A DNA stretch of 28,980 nucleotides from an uncultured Peptococcaceae bacterium (GTDB lineage: Bacteria; Bacillota; Dehalobacteriia; UBA7702), in the NCBI GenBank assembly GCA_937919295.1, contig CALFRX010000275.1, positions 1-28,980 of the forward strand, read 5' to 3'. Both the position numbers and the translations under genes were made by a program. Under the pieces are notes generated by a model. The model ran no database searches, was not told where the DNA came from, and was given only the letters and a program-made list of their open reading frames with translations. This document shows positions 7,587 through 15,191 of this stretch, one piece after another. Every line of letters begins with the position of its first letter. Positions within the stretch are counted from its first letter, which is position 1.

Positions 7587-8291
7587 TTAATCTTCCAGCT
7601 CTTTCAATTCCTCATCGATTTCTTCATCAGTATCAGCGTCGTAGCTGTTGATCGAGTCATCGTAACTTTCAAATTTTAGGCAGCACATCAGACGGCCACA
7701 GATCCCCGAAATTTTGCCGGGATTCAGGGAAAGGTTCTGATGTTTGGCCATGCGGATCGATACCGGCTGAAACTCGTCTAAAACACTGTGACAGCAGAGT
7801 ACACGGCCGCAGGAGGCGATACCGCCGATCATCTTGGCTTCGTCTCTGACGCCGATTTGCCGCAGCTCGATCCTGGTGCGGAAGACGCTGACCAGATCCT
7901 TCACCAGTCCCCGGAAATCGACCCGGCCGTCGGCGGTGAAATAGAAGATGATTTTACCGCCGTCAAAGGTGTATTCCACGTCAATGAGCTTCATCACCAG
8001 ATTATTATCTTTGATTTTTTCAAGGCAAATATCGAAGGCCTTCTTTTCTTTGGCCTGATTCTCTTCATAGGTCTTTTCATCAACGGCAGTGGCTTTCCGG
8101 ATGACTTCCTTCAACGGTTTCACCACTTTATTTTCGGGAACCTGCCGGGGCGGGATCACCACAGTGCCGTATTCCATCCCCCGGGCCGTCTCCACAATGA
8201 CGTGATCGTGATTTTTCAGTTCCAGGTCGCCGGGGCTGAAATAATAGATCTTCCCTGCCTGTTTAAAGCGTATACCAACTACAGTTTCCAT
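7587..8291 (-). CDS. ricT: PSP1-domain protein RicT/YaaT
   Basis: RicT belongs to the RicA-RicF-RicT complex that in B. subtilis carries iron-sulfur clusters and works with RNase Y in mRNA maturation, affecting sporulation, competence and biofilms. The 234-residue product has the PSP1 domain in its middle and C-terminal part. The conserved cysteine motifs are SCGRVLCCHSVL (about 158-169) and ICGRLMCCLKFE (about 196-207). The C-terminus is very acidic. It is somewhat shorter than B. subtilis YaaT. Its start overlaps the holB 3' end by 29 bases. I see no ricA or ricF gene in the window. Confidence 0.92.
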   Translation of the reverse strand: METVVGIRFKQAGKIYYFSPGDLELKNHDHVIVETARGMEYGTVVIPPRQVPENKVVKPLKEVIRKATAVDEKTYEENQAKEKKAFDICLEKIKDNNLVMKLIDVEYTFDGGKIIFYFTADGRVDFRGLVKDLVSVFRTRIELRQIGVRDEAKMIGGIASCGRVLCCHSVLDEFQPVSIRMAKHQNLSLNPGKISGICGRLMCCLKFESYDDSINSYDADTDEEIDEELKELED

Positions 8292-9105
8292 TAAGGTCGT
8301 CCTTTCTTTTTAGCCGCAGGAGAAAATTCTCCGTAATCAATTTCAGATTGATATTGCTTTCCATGAGGATCGGCGCGGCAAGAGCCCACTGCCATAAATC
8401 AAAGAGCTGACCCGCGCTCCAGTGTTCCTCGGGGAAGCCCTGGGCCGGGGTAACGCCGCCCAGGCGATATAAGTAATTTTCGGAAAACAGGCTCACCGCC
8501 GTTTCAAAAAACGACGCTAATTTTTCCCGCTCTTTGGCGTATTTTTCCGCAGTACGGAAAAGATATTCCAGCGGCGATGATTTGACAGCGGAAAGGATAG
8601 AAAAAACTTCTTCCCGTTCCGCATCAAGAGCCCTCTTGTTTTCGGAAAGAATACGAATGATGCGGCAGCGGGAAGCGATGGTTTGCAAAATACGGTCTTC
8701 GTTTTCCGCTGTCAATAAAAATACGGTGTTTTCCGCCGGTTCTTCCAACGCTTTTAGCAAGCGGTCGGCGCATTCCTCTTTCATCATATCGGCTTTCTGC
8801 AAAAGAAAAATCCGATGTAATCCTTGTTTTGCGGTGAGTGAAAAGTATTTTCGCAATGTTTTGAGCTGATCCGCTTTGTAATAAACGCCTTCCGGCGCCA
8901 AAACCACGAGATCGGGGAAATTTCCACTCTTTATTTGCAGGCAATGACTGCAGGCGCCGCAACCGGCGCCGTCTTGGGGATTGCGGCAATTGATTGCCGT
9001 CGCGAAGTCGAGGGCTTCCCCCTCAACAAGTTCGGCCTTGCCGTATAACAGATAGGCGTGACCCGGATGAGCGCTTTTTATTTCTCTTTTCAGCCGTTCA
9101 TTCAT
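8263..9105 (-). CDS. holB: DNA polymerase III delta-prime subunit
   Basis: The delta-prime subunit is the fixed arm of the clamp loader that opens the beta clamp. The 280-residue product has the AAA+ clamp-loader fold with a degenerate P-loop (LLYGKAELVEG), as expected for this non-ATP-hydrolysing subunit. A zinc module of four cysteines follows (CRNPQDGAGCGACSHC, about residues 40-55). Next come LLKALEEPAENTVFLL and ASRCRII, the family's conserved helix and sensor region. It is shorter than E. coli delta-prime. The start is the ATGA overlap with the tmk stop, and the 3' end overlaps ricT. In B. subtilis two small genes (yaaQ/darA and yaaR) lie between tmk and holB; here they are absent. Confidence 0.93.
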   Translation of the reverse strand: MNERLKREIKSAHPGHAYLLYGKAELVEGEALDFATAINCRNPQDGAGCGACSHCLQIKSGNFPDLVVLAPEGVYYKADQLKTLRKYFSLTAKQGLHRIFLLQKADMMKEECADRLLKALEEPAENTVFLLTAENEDRILQTIASRCRIIRILSENKRALDAEREEVFSILSAVKSSPLEYLFRTAEKYAKEREKLASFFETAVSLFSENYLYRLGGVTPAQGFPEEHWSAGQLFDLWQWALAAPILMESNINLKLITENFLLRLKRKDDLNGNCSWYTL

Positions 9106-9734
9106 AAGAGCGGCTCCAAGGCTTTCTCAATATCGGTGGCCACGGCCTCCATTGGCCGGTTACCGTTGACCACAAGACAGCACTCTTTGCGTTTTGCGGC
9201 TTCTTTTAGATAACCTTCCCGCACCTTTTGAAAAAAGACCACTTTTTCCTGTTCCAATCGGTCTTTGGGGGCCTCTCTGTTTTCCCGAATGCGCTGAAAG
9301 CCCACTTCCGCGGGAACATCGAGAATAACGGTGAGGTCCGGCGATAGGCCGACAGTGGCAATGTCGTTCACGGCTTCCAGAACAGACCGGGAAATCCCTC
9401 GGCCGTAGCCTTGATAAGCCACGGTGGAAAGGTGAAAGCGGTCGCAGAGCACGGCCTGCCCCTGTTTTAGGGCGGGGACAATAACCTCTTTTAGATGCTG
9501 TGCCCGGGCGGCCCCGTAAAGCAGCAGCTCGCAGCGGTCGTCCATGTTTTGATGGGCCGGATTAAGCAGAAGTTCCCGGATCTTTTCGCCGATCACAGTA
9601 CCGCCGGGTTCTCTGGTCATAACGACGTCGATGCCGCGGCGGAGGAGGTATTCTCTTATGTTTTCCATTTGGCAGGTCTTCCCTGCCCCGTCAATGCCCT
9701 CAAAGACGATAAAAATGCCGTTTCTCTTCATCAT
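9102..9734 (-). CDS. tmk: Thymidylate kinase
   Basis: Phosphorylates dTMP to dTDP for DNA synthesis. The P-loop FEGIDGAGKT is near the N-terminus, followed by the dTMP-binding TREPGG (DVVMTREPGGTVIGEKIRE), the DRFHLSTVAYQGYGRG motif and a lid region. About 210 residues is normal. I start at the ATG at 9734 because GGAAGG lies 6 bases upstream. The in-frame TTG at 9740 is too close to that site, and the ATG at 9731 is a second possibility. It is the first gene of the long minus-strand operon, with a promoter at 9765-9792 diverging from argH. Confidence 0.97.
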   Translation of the reverse strand: MMKRNGIFIVFEGIDGAGKTCQMENIREYLLRRGIDVVMTREPGGTVIGEKIRELLLNPAHQNMDDRCELLLYGAARAQHLKEVIVPALKQGQAVLCDRFHLSTVAYQGYGRGISRSVLEAVNDIATVGLSPDLTVILDVPAEVGFQRIRENREAPKDRLEQEKVVFFQKVREGYLKEAAKRKECCLVVNGNRPMEAVATDIEKALEPLL

Positions 9735-9764
9735 GACCAACCTTCCGACAGTTTACAATACTTC

Positions 9765-9792
9765 ATATTATTATCTCATATTCCGCTGTCAA
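9765..9792 (-). promoter_or_regulatory. Promoter of the tmk-to-tatD operon
   Basis: On the minus strand a consensus TTGACA (9792-9787) and TAATAT (9770-9765) are separated by 16 bases, about 30 bases ahead of the tmk start. It is divergent from the argH promoter. Confidence 0.65.
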
Positions 9793-9845
9793 ATTCAAGT
9801 ACTCCGCCGCTGTTGCCGCCGAATTCTCTGAATTCTTTCGATTCA

Positions 9846-9874
9846 TTGATTTCCCCGTTTCTTTCATGTATAAT
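9846..9874 (+). promoter_or_regulatory. Promoter of argH
   Basis: TTGATT (9846-9851) and a perfect TATAAT (9869-9874) are separated by 17 bases. Transcription would start near 9881, and an AGAGAGGA ribosome-binding site precedes the argH ATG at 9913. I see no clear ARG box. Confidence 0.8.
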
Positions 9875-9912
9875 ATAGAGAAATACTTATTTCATGCAGA
9901 GAGGAAAACATT

Positions 9913-11289
9913 ATGAAATTATGGGGTGGCCGCTTCGCCAAAAACAACGATACGCTGATGGAAGATTTCCATTCCTCTATCACCTTTGATAAACGGCTCT
10001 ATCGGGAAGACATCGAGGGTTCCCTGGCCCACAGCAAGATGCTGGCAAAGCAGGGCATCATCAGCAAAGAAGAAGGCGCGGTCATTGCGGTGGCCTTAAA
10101 AGAAATTCTATCGGAAATCGAAAGCGGTGCGGCGCAATTCGATATTGCCGCCGAAGATATCCATATGAACGTGGAAACCATGCTCATTGCCAAAATCGGT
10201 GATACCGGTAAGAAGCTCCACACCGCCAGAAGCAGAAATGATCAGGTGGCTTTGGACACCCGGCTCTATTTAAAAAAGGAAACCGAAAACATCATCGCCC
10301 TTTTAAAAGAGCTGGAGGAAACGCTGCTGTCTTTGGCCGAAACCCACAAGGAAACCGTCATGCCCGGTTACACCCATCTGCAAAAAGCCCAGCCCGTTAC
10401 TTTCGCCCATCATCTTTTGGCCTACTTTGAAATGTTCCTGCGGGATCTGGGACGCCTCCAAGACAGCAAAAAACGCCTCAATATCATGCCCTTGGGCAGC
10501 GGCGCTCTGGCCGGCACCGTGTTCCCCCTAAACAGGGAAAGCGTCGCCTGCGACCTCGGCTTCGACGCGGTGACCGCCAACAGTATGGACGGCGTATCCG
10601 ACCGTGACTTTATCATTGAGTTTTTGAGCGCTGCCGCTATGATTATGATGCACCTTTCCCGTTTCAGCGAAGAGGTCATCCTTTGGTCCAGCGGCGAATT
10701 TGCTTTCGTCTCTTTAGACGACGCTTATTCCACCGGTTCCTCCATCATGCCGCAAAAGAAGAATCCCGACGCGGCGGAACTCATTCGCGGCAAAACCGGC
10801 CGGGTTTACGGGGACCTTGTGGCCTTGCTCACCGTGATGAAGGGACTGCCTTTGGCATACAACAAAGATATGCAGGAAGATAAAGAGGCCCTTTTCGACG
10901 CCGTGGATACGGTCAAAGGCTGCCTGATGGTATTTAAGCCCATGCTATCTACCTTGACCATCAACAAAGAAACCATGCGCCTTGATGCCGAAGGCGGTTT
11001 CATCAATGCCACAGACGCCGCGGACTACCTGGCGGAACACGGCGTGCCCTTCCGGGAAGCCCACGGTATTGTCGGTAGCCTCGTGCTCCACTGCGAAAAG
11101 GAGCAAAAAACCTTAAATGATCTAACCATTGACGAATGGCAGCGCTTCTCCCCTGTGTTTAAAGAAGATATCTATGATTTCATCAAGATCGAAAACAGCG
11201 TCAGCCGCCGGGATATCACCGGCGCGCCCTCTCCCCGCCAAACGGAACTGGCAGTTAAACGCGGGAAGGAACGTCTTTTTAGCCTATAA
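9913..11289 (+). CDS. argH: Argininosuccinate lyase
   Basis: Catalyses the last step of arginine synthesis, argininosuccinate to arginine and fumarate, in the cytoplasm as a homotetramer. The 458-residue length is standard. It begins MKLWGGRFAKNNDTLMEDF, contains HTARSRNDQVALD and GYTHLQKAQPVTFAHHLLAY, and carries the fumarase/aspartase superfamily signature GSSIMPQKKNPDAAEL at about residues 276-291. It stands alone, with its own promoter and terminator; argG, its usual partner, is not in the window. Confidence 0.98.
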   Translation: MKLWGGRFAKNNDTLMEDFHSSITFDKRLYREDIEGSLAHSKMLAKQGIISKEEGAVIAVALKEILSEIESGAAQFDIAAEDIHMNVETMLIAKIGDTGKKLHTARSRNDQVALDTRLYLKKETENIIALLKELEETLLSLAETHKETVMPGYTHLQKAQPVTFAHHLLAYFEMFLRDLGRLQDSKKRLNIMPLGSGALAGTVFPLNRESVACDLGFDAVTANSMDGVSDRDFIIEFLSAAAMIMMHLSRFSEEVILWSSGEFAFVSLDDAYSTGSSIMPQKKNPDAAELIRGKTGRVYGDLVALLTVMKGLPLAYNKDMQEDKEALFDAVDTVKGCLMVFKPMLSTLTINKETMRLDAEGGFINATDAADYLAEHGVPFREAHGIVGSLVLHCEKEQKTLNDLTIDEWQRFSPVFKEDIYDFIKIENSVSRRDITGAPSPRQTELAVKRGKERLFSL

Positions 11290-11303
11290 ACAATCATATA
11301 ACG

Positions 11304-11337
11304 AAAGGGATACGGTATCATTACCGTATCCCTTTTT
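11304..11337 (+). terminator. Intrinsic terminator of argH
   Basis: A perfect 14-bp stem (AAAGGGATACGGTA, 11304-11317, with 11322-11335), a 4-nt loop (TCAT) and TTTTT at the end, 15 bases after the argH stop. The A-run on the left arm may make it bidirectional. Confidence 0.92.
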
Positions 11338-11444
11338 AATGGAAAAGCAGAGTAAACTACAAGAAGATTGCATTTATGATTTTGGCTCAAAAGATACCAT
11401 GTTATATAGGAGAGCCTTAAAGTTAAAAATATAATGAAATATCA

Positions 11445-12043
11445 TCAGGCTATCTTTTCTTCTCCGTCATGTTCTATAACAGCGCCTGCCAAAACGTCGT
11501 CAGCGGATAAGGCGTCCATTTCTTCTTCTACAGAAAAATAACTTATGATTTCATCTCTTGACCACGATTTGAAATCCTCCCGGATCCATTTATGGCATGA
11601 AATGACGCAACACATGATCAATAGAGATACGGGAACCGACGTAATGATCAGCACCGCTTTAAATCCGCTGAGGGTAGAACCTGCCCATAAGAGACAAAGA
11701 GGAGAAACGGAAAGTAAAGCGGCAAAAAGTATACGGAGCGGCTTTGCCGGATCACCCCAAGTATCCAGATCTTTTGTACAGGTAGCGGCCATAGAATAGG
11801 CGGCGGAATCCATGGTTGTCACAAAGAGAATAAAGGCTGTAAGGAACCAAATGCCGAGGACAAACTTGCCACCGGGTAAAGACATGATCAGTGTTGAAAT
11901 CAGCCCCGATTCATCAAAAGTATTAGTGTTCAGCATACCGGGAATCAGACACGGTCAGGAACGAGTTTAAATAACTTAAACAGCGCTGTCTGCGGCGCGT
12001 TACCGCCAATTCCCAGGGCATCAAAAAACATGGTGCCGCCGTT
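11445..12043 (-). pseudogene. Decayed C-terminal fragment of a BCCT (betaine/carnitine/choline) transporter
   Basis: BCCT transporters import quaternary amines and have 12 membrane helices and about 500 residues; only roughly the last 195 residues remain. The fragment starts in the frame of the mttB remnant (GGTMFFDALGIGGNAPQTA, below 12043). It then shifts frame at about 11937-11948 and continues as PGMLNTNTFDESGLISTLI, with FLTAFILFVTTMDSAAYSMA, a recognisable conserved BCCT segment. Two further hydrophobic helices and an acidic cytoplasmic tail follow. The N-terminal two thirds are missing, replaced by the end of an MttB-type gene with no stop between them. A deletion therefore seems to have fused the two genes, followed by a frameshift. 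A functional product is very unlikely. Family assignment is by motif reading. Confidence 0.75.
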
Positions 12044-13100
12044 GGGCAGGGGCGGCACCTTATGGGTGGCGATGATTCTTTCCGCTTCGGCATAAGCTCT
12101 TTCCGCCAGGTCTTTCTTACCGGCGGCGATCCAGGCTTCTCTCATGGAGCGATCGAAAAGACTGGTGGTACTCTGTTTTTTACGGAAGTTGGCAAAGGTG
12201 TGGGGATGGCTGATGAGTTCACCGCCGGAGCCGATCTCCTTGATCAGGTTCACCGCCATGGCTTCGTCGTTTACCGAGATGCCTTCGATTACTTTACGGA
12301 TCATGGTATAAATTTCGTTGTCAATCACAAACTGCGCGTAATCAAAGGTAATACTGAGGTCGAGCATACCCGCGCCGTAAATCAGATTGGCGCCTTCCTG
12401 GGCCGCCAAAATAATGACATCGGTGCATTCCGGAATCAATTTCAAAAGGCTGGTCGGGCAAACATTAAAGGAAATCAAAGGACGCTGCCTCAATTTTTCC
12501 TTGCCGCCAACCTACCGCTGATGCCATTTTCAGCAGCTTTTTGGCATTTTCTGCGCCGTCAGGGCCGATAAAGAAGTGCTTCGTGGTGTTGGGAAAGATC
12601 GCCTCGGCGTTATGCAGCGCCTGGGAGGGGCCGGGGTGATCCTGGGAAACAACGGCGCGATAAGTGATATCCATATTACTAAGATAATCACTCATCAAGC
12701 TGCATTTTGCCAAATCCGCTTTGGTGCTGGGACGATAGTCTTTGGTTTCCATATCGCGGATCATTACGCTTTCCCCGAAGTTGACGAAACCGACGCGATT
12801 TTTTTCGATAACGTAATCTTTCTCCGGCGTTCTACCACAAAGTTGCAGGGTGGGGGGTGCGGTACAAATGGCTTCTGCCACAATGTAGGGAGGGATTTTA
12901 ACAATGTGGGTCACTTCATCAACAACGGCGCCGCCATCGGCAAAAATGTCTCGTGCTCTTCTACTATCCACACGAACGCCATCGTTATTCAGAACATCCA
13001 AAGTTGCGAGGTAAATCGTCTGCAATTTGTCGGGGGACTAACCAATGATCCCGAAACTGCCGAGACCATTGAAAACAGCCTGTTTGTTCCTTTTCATCAT
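12044..13100 (-). pseudogene. Decayed MttB-family (trimethylamine/betaine) methyltransferase gene
   Basis: MttB-family enzymes transfer a methyl group from a quaternary or tertiary amine to a corrinoid protein. This copy starts well: GGAGG lies just before ATGATG at 13100/13097, giving MMKRNKQAVFNGLGSFGIIG. An in-frame TAG (13038-13040) follows, with homologous sequence continuing in the same frame (SPDKLQTIYLATLDVLNNDG). A one-base frameshift near 12510 comes before the frame with RPLISFNVCPTS. An apparent in-frame internal deletion near 12391-12415 joins the middle (AAQEG) to a late part (ANLIYGAGMLD), removing roughly 110-120 residues of the barrel. The family C-terminus (HPHTFANFRKK to ATHKVPPLP) then runs directly into BCCT sequence at about 12043. 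A second sigma-54-like promoter lies upstream at 13138-13153. Confidence 0.85.
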
Positions 13101-13137
13101 GAGACCTCCATTTTCTAAGATTGATGCCTTTATATTA

Positions 13138-13153
13138 TGTAAAAACCGTGCCA
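13138..13153 (-). promoter_or_regulatory. Degenerate sigma-54-type promoter of the mttB pseudogene
   Basis: On the minus strand TGGCACG, four bases, then TTACA. The -24 element is consensus, but the -12 element has TTACA instead of TTGCA, losing one base of the highly conserved GC pair. It lies 38 bases before the ATG at 13100. Weak or mutated. Confidence 0.5.
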
Positions 13154-13200
13154 AATTGGAGTTCCCTCCTGATCAGGGCGTTTCCCCCGCTGCTGCCGAT

Positions 13201-13236
13201 AAAAAAAGAGCGTCTGCGCATTTTTGCGCAAACGCT
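13201..13236 (-). terminator. Intrinsic terminator of the sigma-54 regulator gene
   Basis: On the minus strand a 12-position stem with one mismatch (13225-13236 with 13209-13220) around an AAAA loop runs into CTTTTTTT. It lies about 70 bases after the regulator's stop. Confidence 0.82.
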
Positions 13237-13290
13237 TGGTTTCATCTCTATGATTTTCCTTCATTGCCACCAAAACACCTCTTTGGCGCC

Positions 13291-13330
13291 TGCGCACAAA
13301 ATGCATTATGAAGAATGCTTATTTGCATGA
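13291..13330. promoter_or_regulatory. Two imperfect upstream-activator-like sites at the regulator 3' end
   Basis: Two half-conserved versions of the 18-bp palindrome at 16769-16907 lie at 13291-13308 (right arm TGCATTA) and 13313-13330 (right arm TGCATGA, left arm GAATGCT). They are 22 bases apart centre to centre and about 160-180 bases upstream of the degenerate sigma-54 promoter of the mttB pseudogene. They overlap the regulator's stop region. Confidence 0.35.
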
Positions 13331-15057
13331 TCGCTGCCCCGTTTCAACCAGCGGTTCACCGTTGATTGATTGACCTGGAGCAATTCCGCCGCCTTATAAG
13401 AAGAGCCGGATTTCTCATAGGCCATTTTCACCAAATTGCTTTGCAGCTTTTCTTTGGCTTCTTTCAGCGGCATCAGGCCGGTGCAGATCACTTTTGCGTT
13501 GGGCAGGTCTGTGATTCCCCGAGGCGACATCCCTTCCATCAGTAACTCGTCAAATAATGCGCAATCGATATAATCGCTTTCACTGGTAACGACAATCCGC
13601 TCGATGGTGTGCATCAGTTCCCGGACATTCCCGGGCCAGGGGAACGACTGCAATTTCTCAATGACACTGTTGTCCATATGTCGATTGAAGCTGTATTTTT
13701 GATTGGCTAAATCAAGAAAATGAAAGATCATCGGCACAATATCCTTGTTCCGTTCCCTCAGGGGCGGGATATAGATGGGCATCACATTGAGCCGGTAATA
13801 TAGATCGCGGCGAAAGCCTCCCTGTTCCACCATGGAGAACAAGTTCTTATTGGTGGCGGCGATGATGCGCACATCAATGGGGATCCGCTTGGTGCCGCCC
13901 ACCCGCACAAGTTGGTGGTCCTGCAGGAATTCCAAAAGCTTCACCTGAAGGGGCAGCTCCATTTCACCGATCTCATCAAAAAAGACCGTGCCGCCGTCGG
14001 CAACCTCTAATTTTCCTATCTTGCCGCTCTTTAAGGCTCCGGTAAAAGCCCCGGGCTCATAACCGAAAAGTTCCGATTCCATCAGCTCTTTGGGGATCAA
14101 ACCACAGTTGATCTTCACAAAAGGCTTGTCTTTTCTGCGGCTCAATTTATAAACCGTGTCCGCAATAACTCCTTTGCCGACGCCGGATTCGCCTTCGATC
14201 AATACGGAAACATCCGTCGGCGAGATTTTCATCAGGGTTTTTTGGATCTGACGCATCGCAGGACTTTCAAAGATATATTTGTTTTTGGCGATGACCTGTT
14301 CCTGGAGGAGTTTGATTTTTTCGTTACTGGATTTGAGTTCCCGGGAGAGCTGACTGATTTTATCGGTGATTTCTTCAATATTCTTGGATGTGCTCAAAAT
14401 CTGGATGATCTTACCGTTTTCATCAAAAACCGGCCGGGCGGTACAGATGATCCTTAGTTTTGTGGCGGTAACGTCTACAATTTCCGCGCAGCGTTCCCTG
14501 GTCTTCATCACTTCCAACGTCAGGCTTTTCGATAAAACATTCCGTCGCACCAGTTCGTTGACGTGACAGCCGATATAATCTTTGGCGCTGATACCCATAA
14601 TGAATTCACCGCGGGGATTGATATATTGGATGAAGCCGTATTCATCGGTGATGAAGACTTCGTCTTCCATGATATCGAAGATGCGTTTATAATTTTCGAT
14701 CTGTAACTTCAAATTATTGATTTGATGGTGCGTTTCCAGGCAAAAACGGCTGAAAAAGCCGGCCTGCTCAAAAACGCCGCGAATCTCACCGTTGCTGTCG
14801 ATCATCAAGGCAATGCCGCAGCCATCGGAGACAAATTGGGCCGGGGTTTCCCATTTGATAATACTGTAGCTCAGATCGGGGATTTTTTCCGGCAATACGG
14901 AATCCACCCGCTCTTTTAGTAAATAGCGATAAATATCCTTTACAGCATAGACCTTGTATTCTTCTCCCTGTAAAATAATGTAGTTACAGTACAATTCGTC
15001 AAGGGTGAATGCCGTGTCAGGTTGGTGAAAAACAAAATTCTTCGTGTAGGTATCCAT
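13306..15057 (-). CDS. Sigma-54-dependent enhancer-binding regulator (PAS, AAA+, HTH)
   Basis: Activates transcription by RNA polymerase with sigma-54, using ATP hydrolysis. The 583-residue protein has a poorly recognised N-terminal sensory region (about 1-115), a PAS domain (about 122-225, FITDEYGFIQYINPRGEFIMG) and a short coiled linker. The AAA+ domain follows, with Walker A GESGVGKG (about 289-296), the sigma-54-contacting loop GAFTGA (336-341) and Walker B VFFDEIGE. The C-terminal helix-turn-helix is SYKAAELLQVNQSTVNRWLKR. I start at the ATG at 15057: GAGG lies 9 bases upstream, while the in-frame TTG at 15066 abuts that site. It sits between an intact and a decayed MttB gene, each with a sigma-54-type promoter, so it probably controls both. 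The PAS ligand is unknown; a quaternary amine is a plausible guess. Confidence 0.93.
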   Translation of the reverse strand: MDTYTKNFVFHQPDTAFTLDELYCNYIILQGEEYKVYAVKDIYRYLLKERVDSVLPEKIPDLSYSIIKWETPAQFVSDGCGIALMIDSNGEIRGVFEQAGFFSRFCLETHHQINNLKLQIENYKRIFDIMEDEVFITDEYGFIQYINPRGEFIMGISAKDYIGCHVNELVRRNVLSKSLTLEVMKTRERCAEIVDVTATKLRIICTARPVFDENGKIIQILSTSKNIEEITDKISQLSRELKSSNEKIKLLQEQVIAKNKYIFESPAMRQIQKTLMKISPTDVSVLIEGESGVGKGVIADTVYKLSRRKDKPFVKINCGLIPKELMESELFGYEPGAFTGALKSGKIGKLEVADGGTVFFDEIGEMELPLQVKLLEFLQDHQLVRVGGTKRIPIDVRIIAATNKNLFSMVEQGGFRRDLYYRLNVMPIYIPPLRERNKDIVPMIFHFLDLANQKYSFNRHMDNSVIEKLQSFPWPGNVRELMHTIERIVVTSESDYIDCALFDELLMEGMSPRGITDLPNAKVICTGLMPLKEAKEKLQSNLVKMAYEKSGSSYKAAELLQVNQSTVNRWLKRGSDHANKHSS

Positions 15058-15140
15058 TGGTGTCAACCTCTTTCGAATGTTCTATTTTATACCGTAAATG
15101 GAAGCATGGCTATATATCTAAAAAAACGGGTGGATCAGAA

Positions 15141-15159
15141 AGGAACACTGAAGGTTCCT
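15141..15159 (-). terminator. Short hairpin after the intact mttB-type gene (weak)
   Basis: AGGAAC and GTTCCT form a 6-bp stem around a 7-nt loop, 33 bases after the mttB-type stop. A T-rich stretch lies only further on, so read-through into the regulator gene is possible. Confidence 0.35.
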
Positions 15160-15191
15160 CAAAATCAAAAATCCTTTAACAAACTCACCGT

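Noticed and set aside
12062..13118. Two long + strand frames opposite the mttB remnant (12062-12571 and 12576-13118)
   Set aside because: The minus strand carries clear MttB-like residues across the same stretch; the + strand products show low-complexity Gly/Asp/Phe composition typical of antisense translation.
13209..13236. A further activator palindrome (TGCGCA, AAAA, TGCGCA)
   Set aside because: It looks like the 16769-type sites but has GC-rich flanking arms and a T-run on the minus strand, so it is better read as the regulator's terminator.
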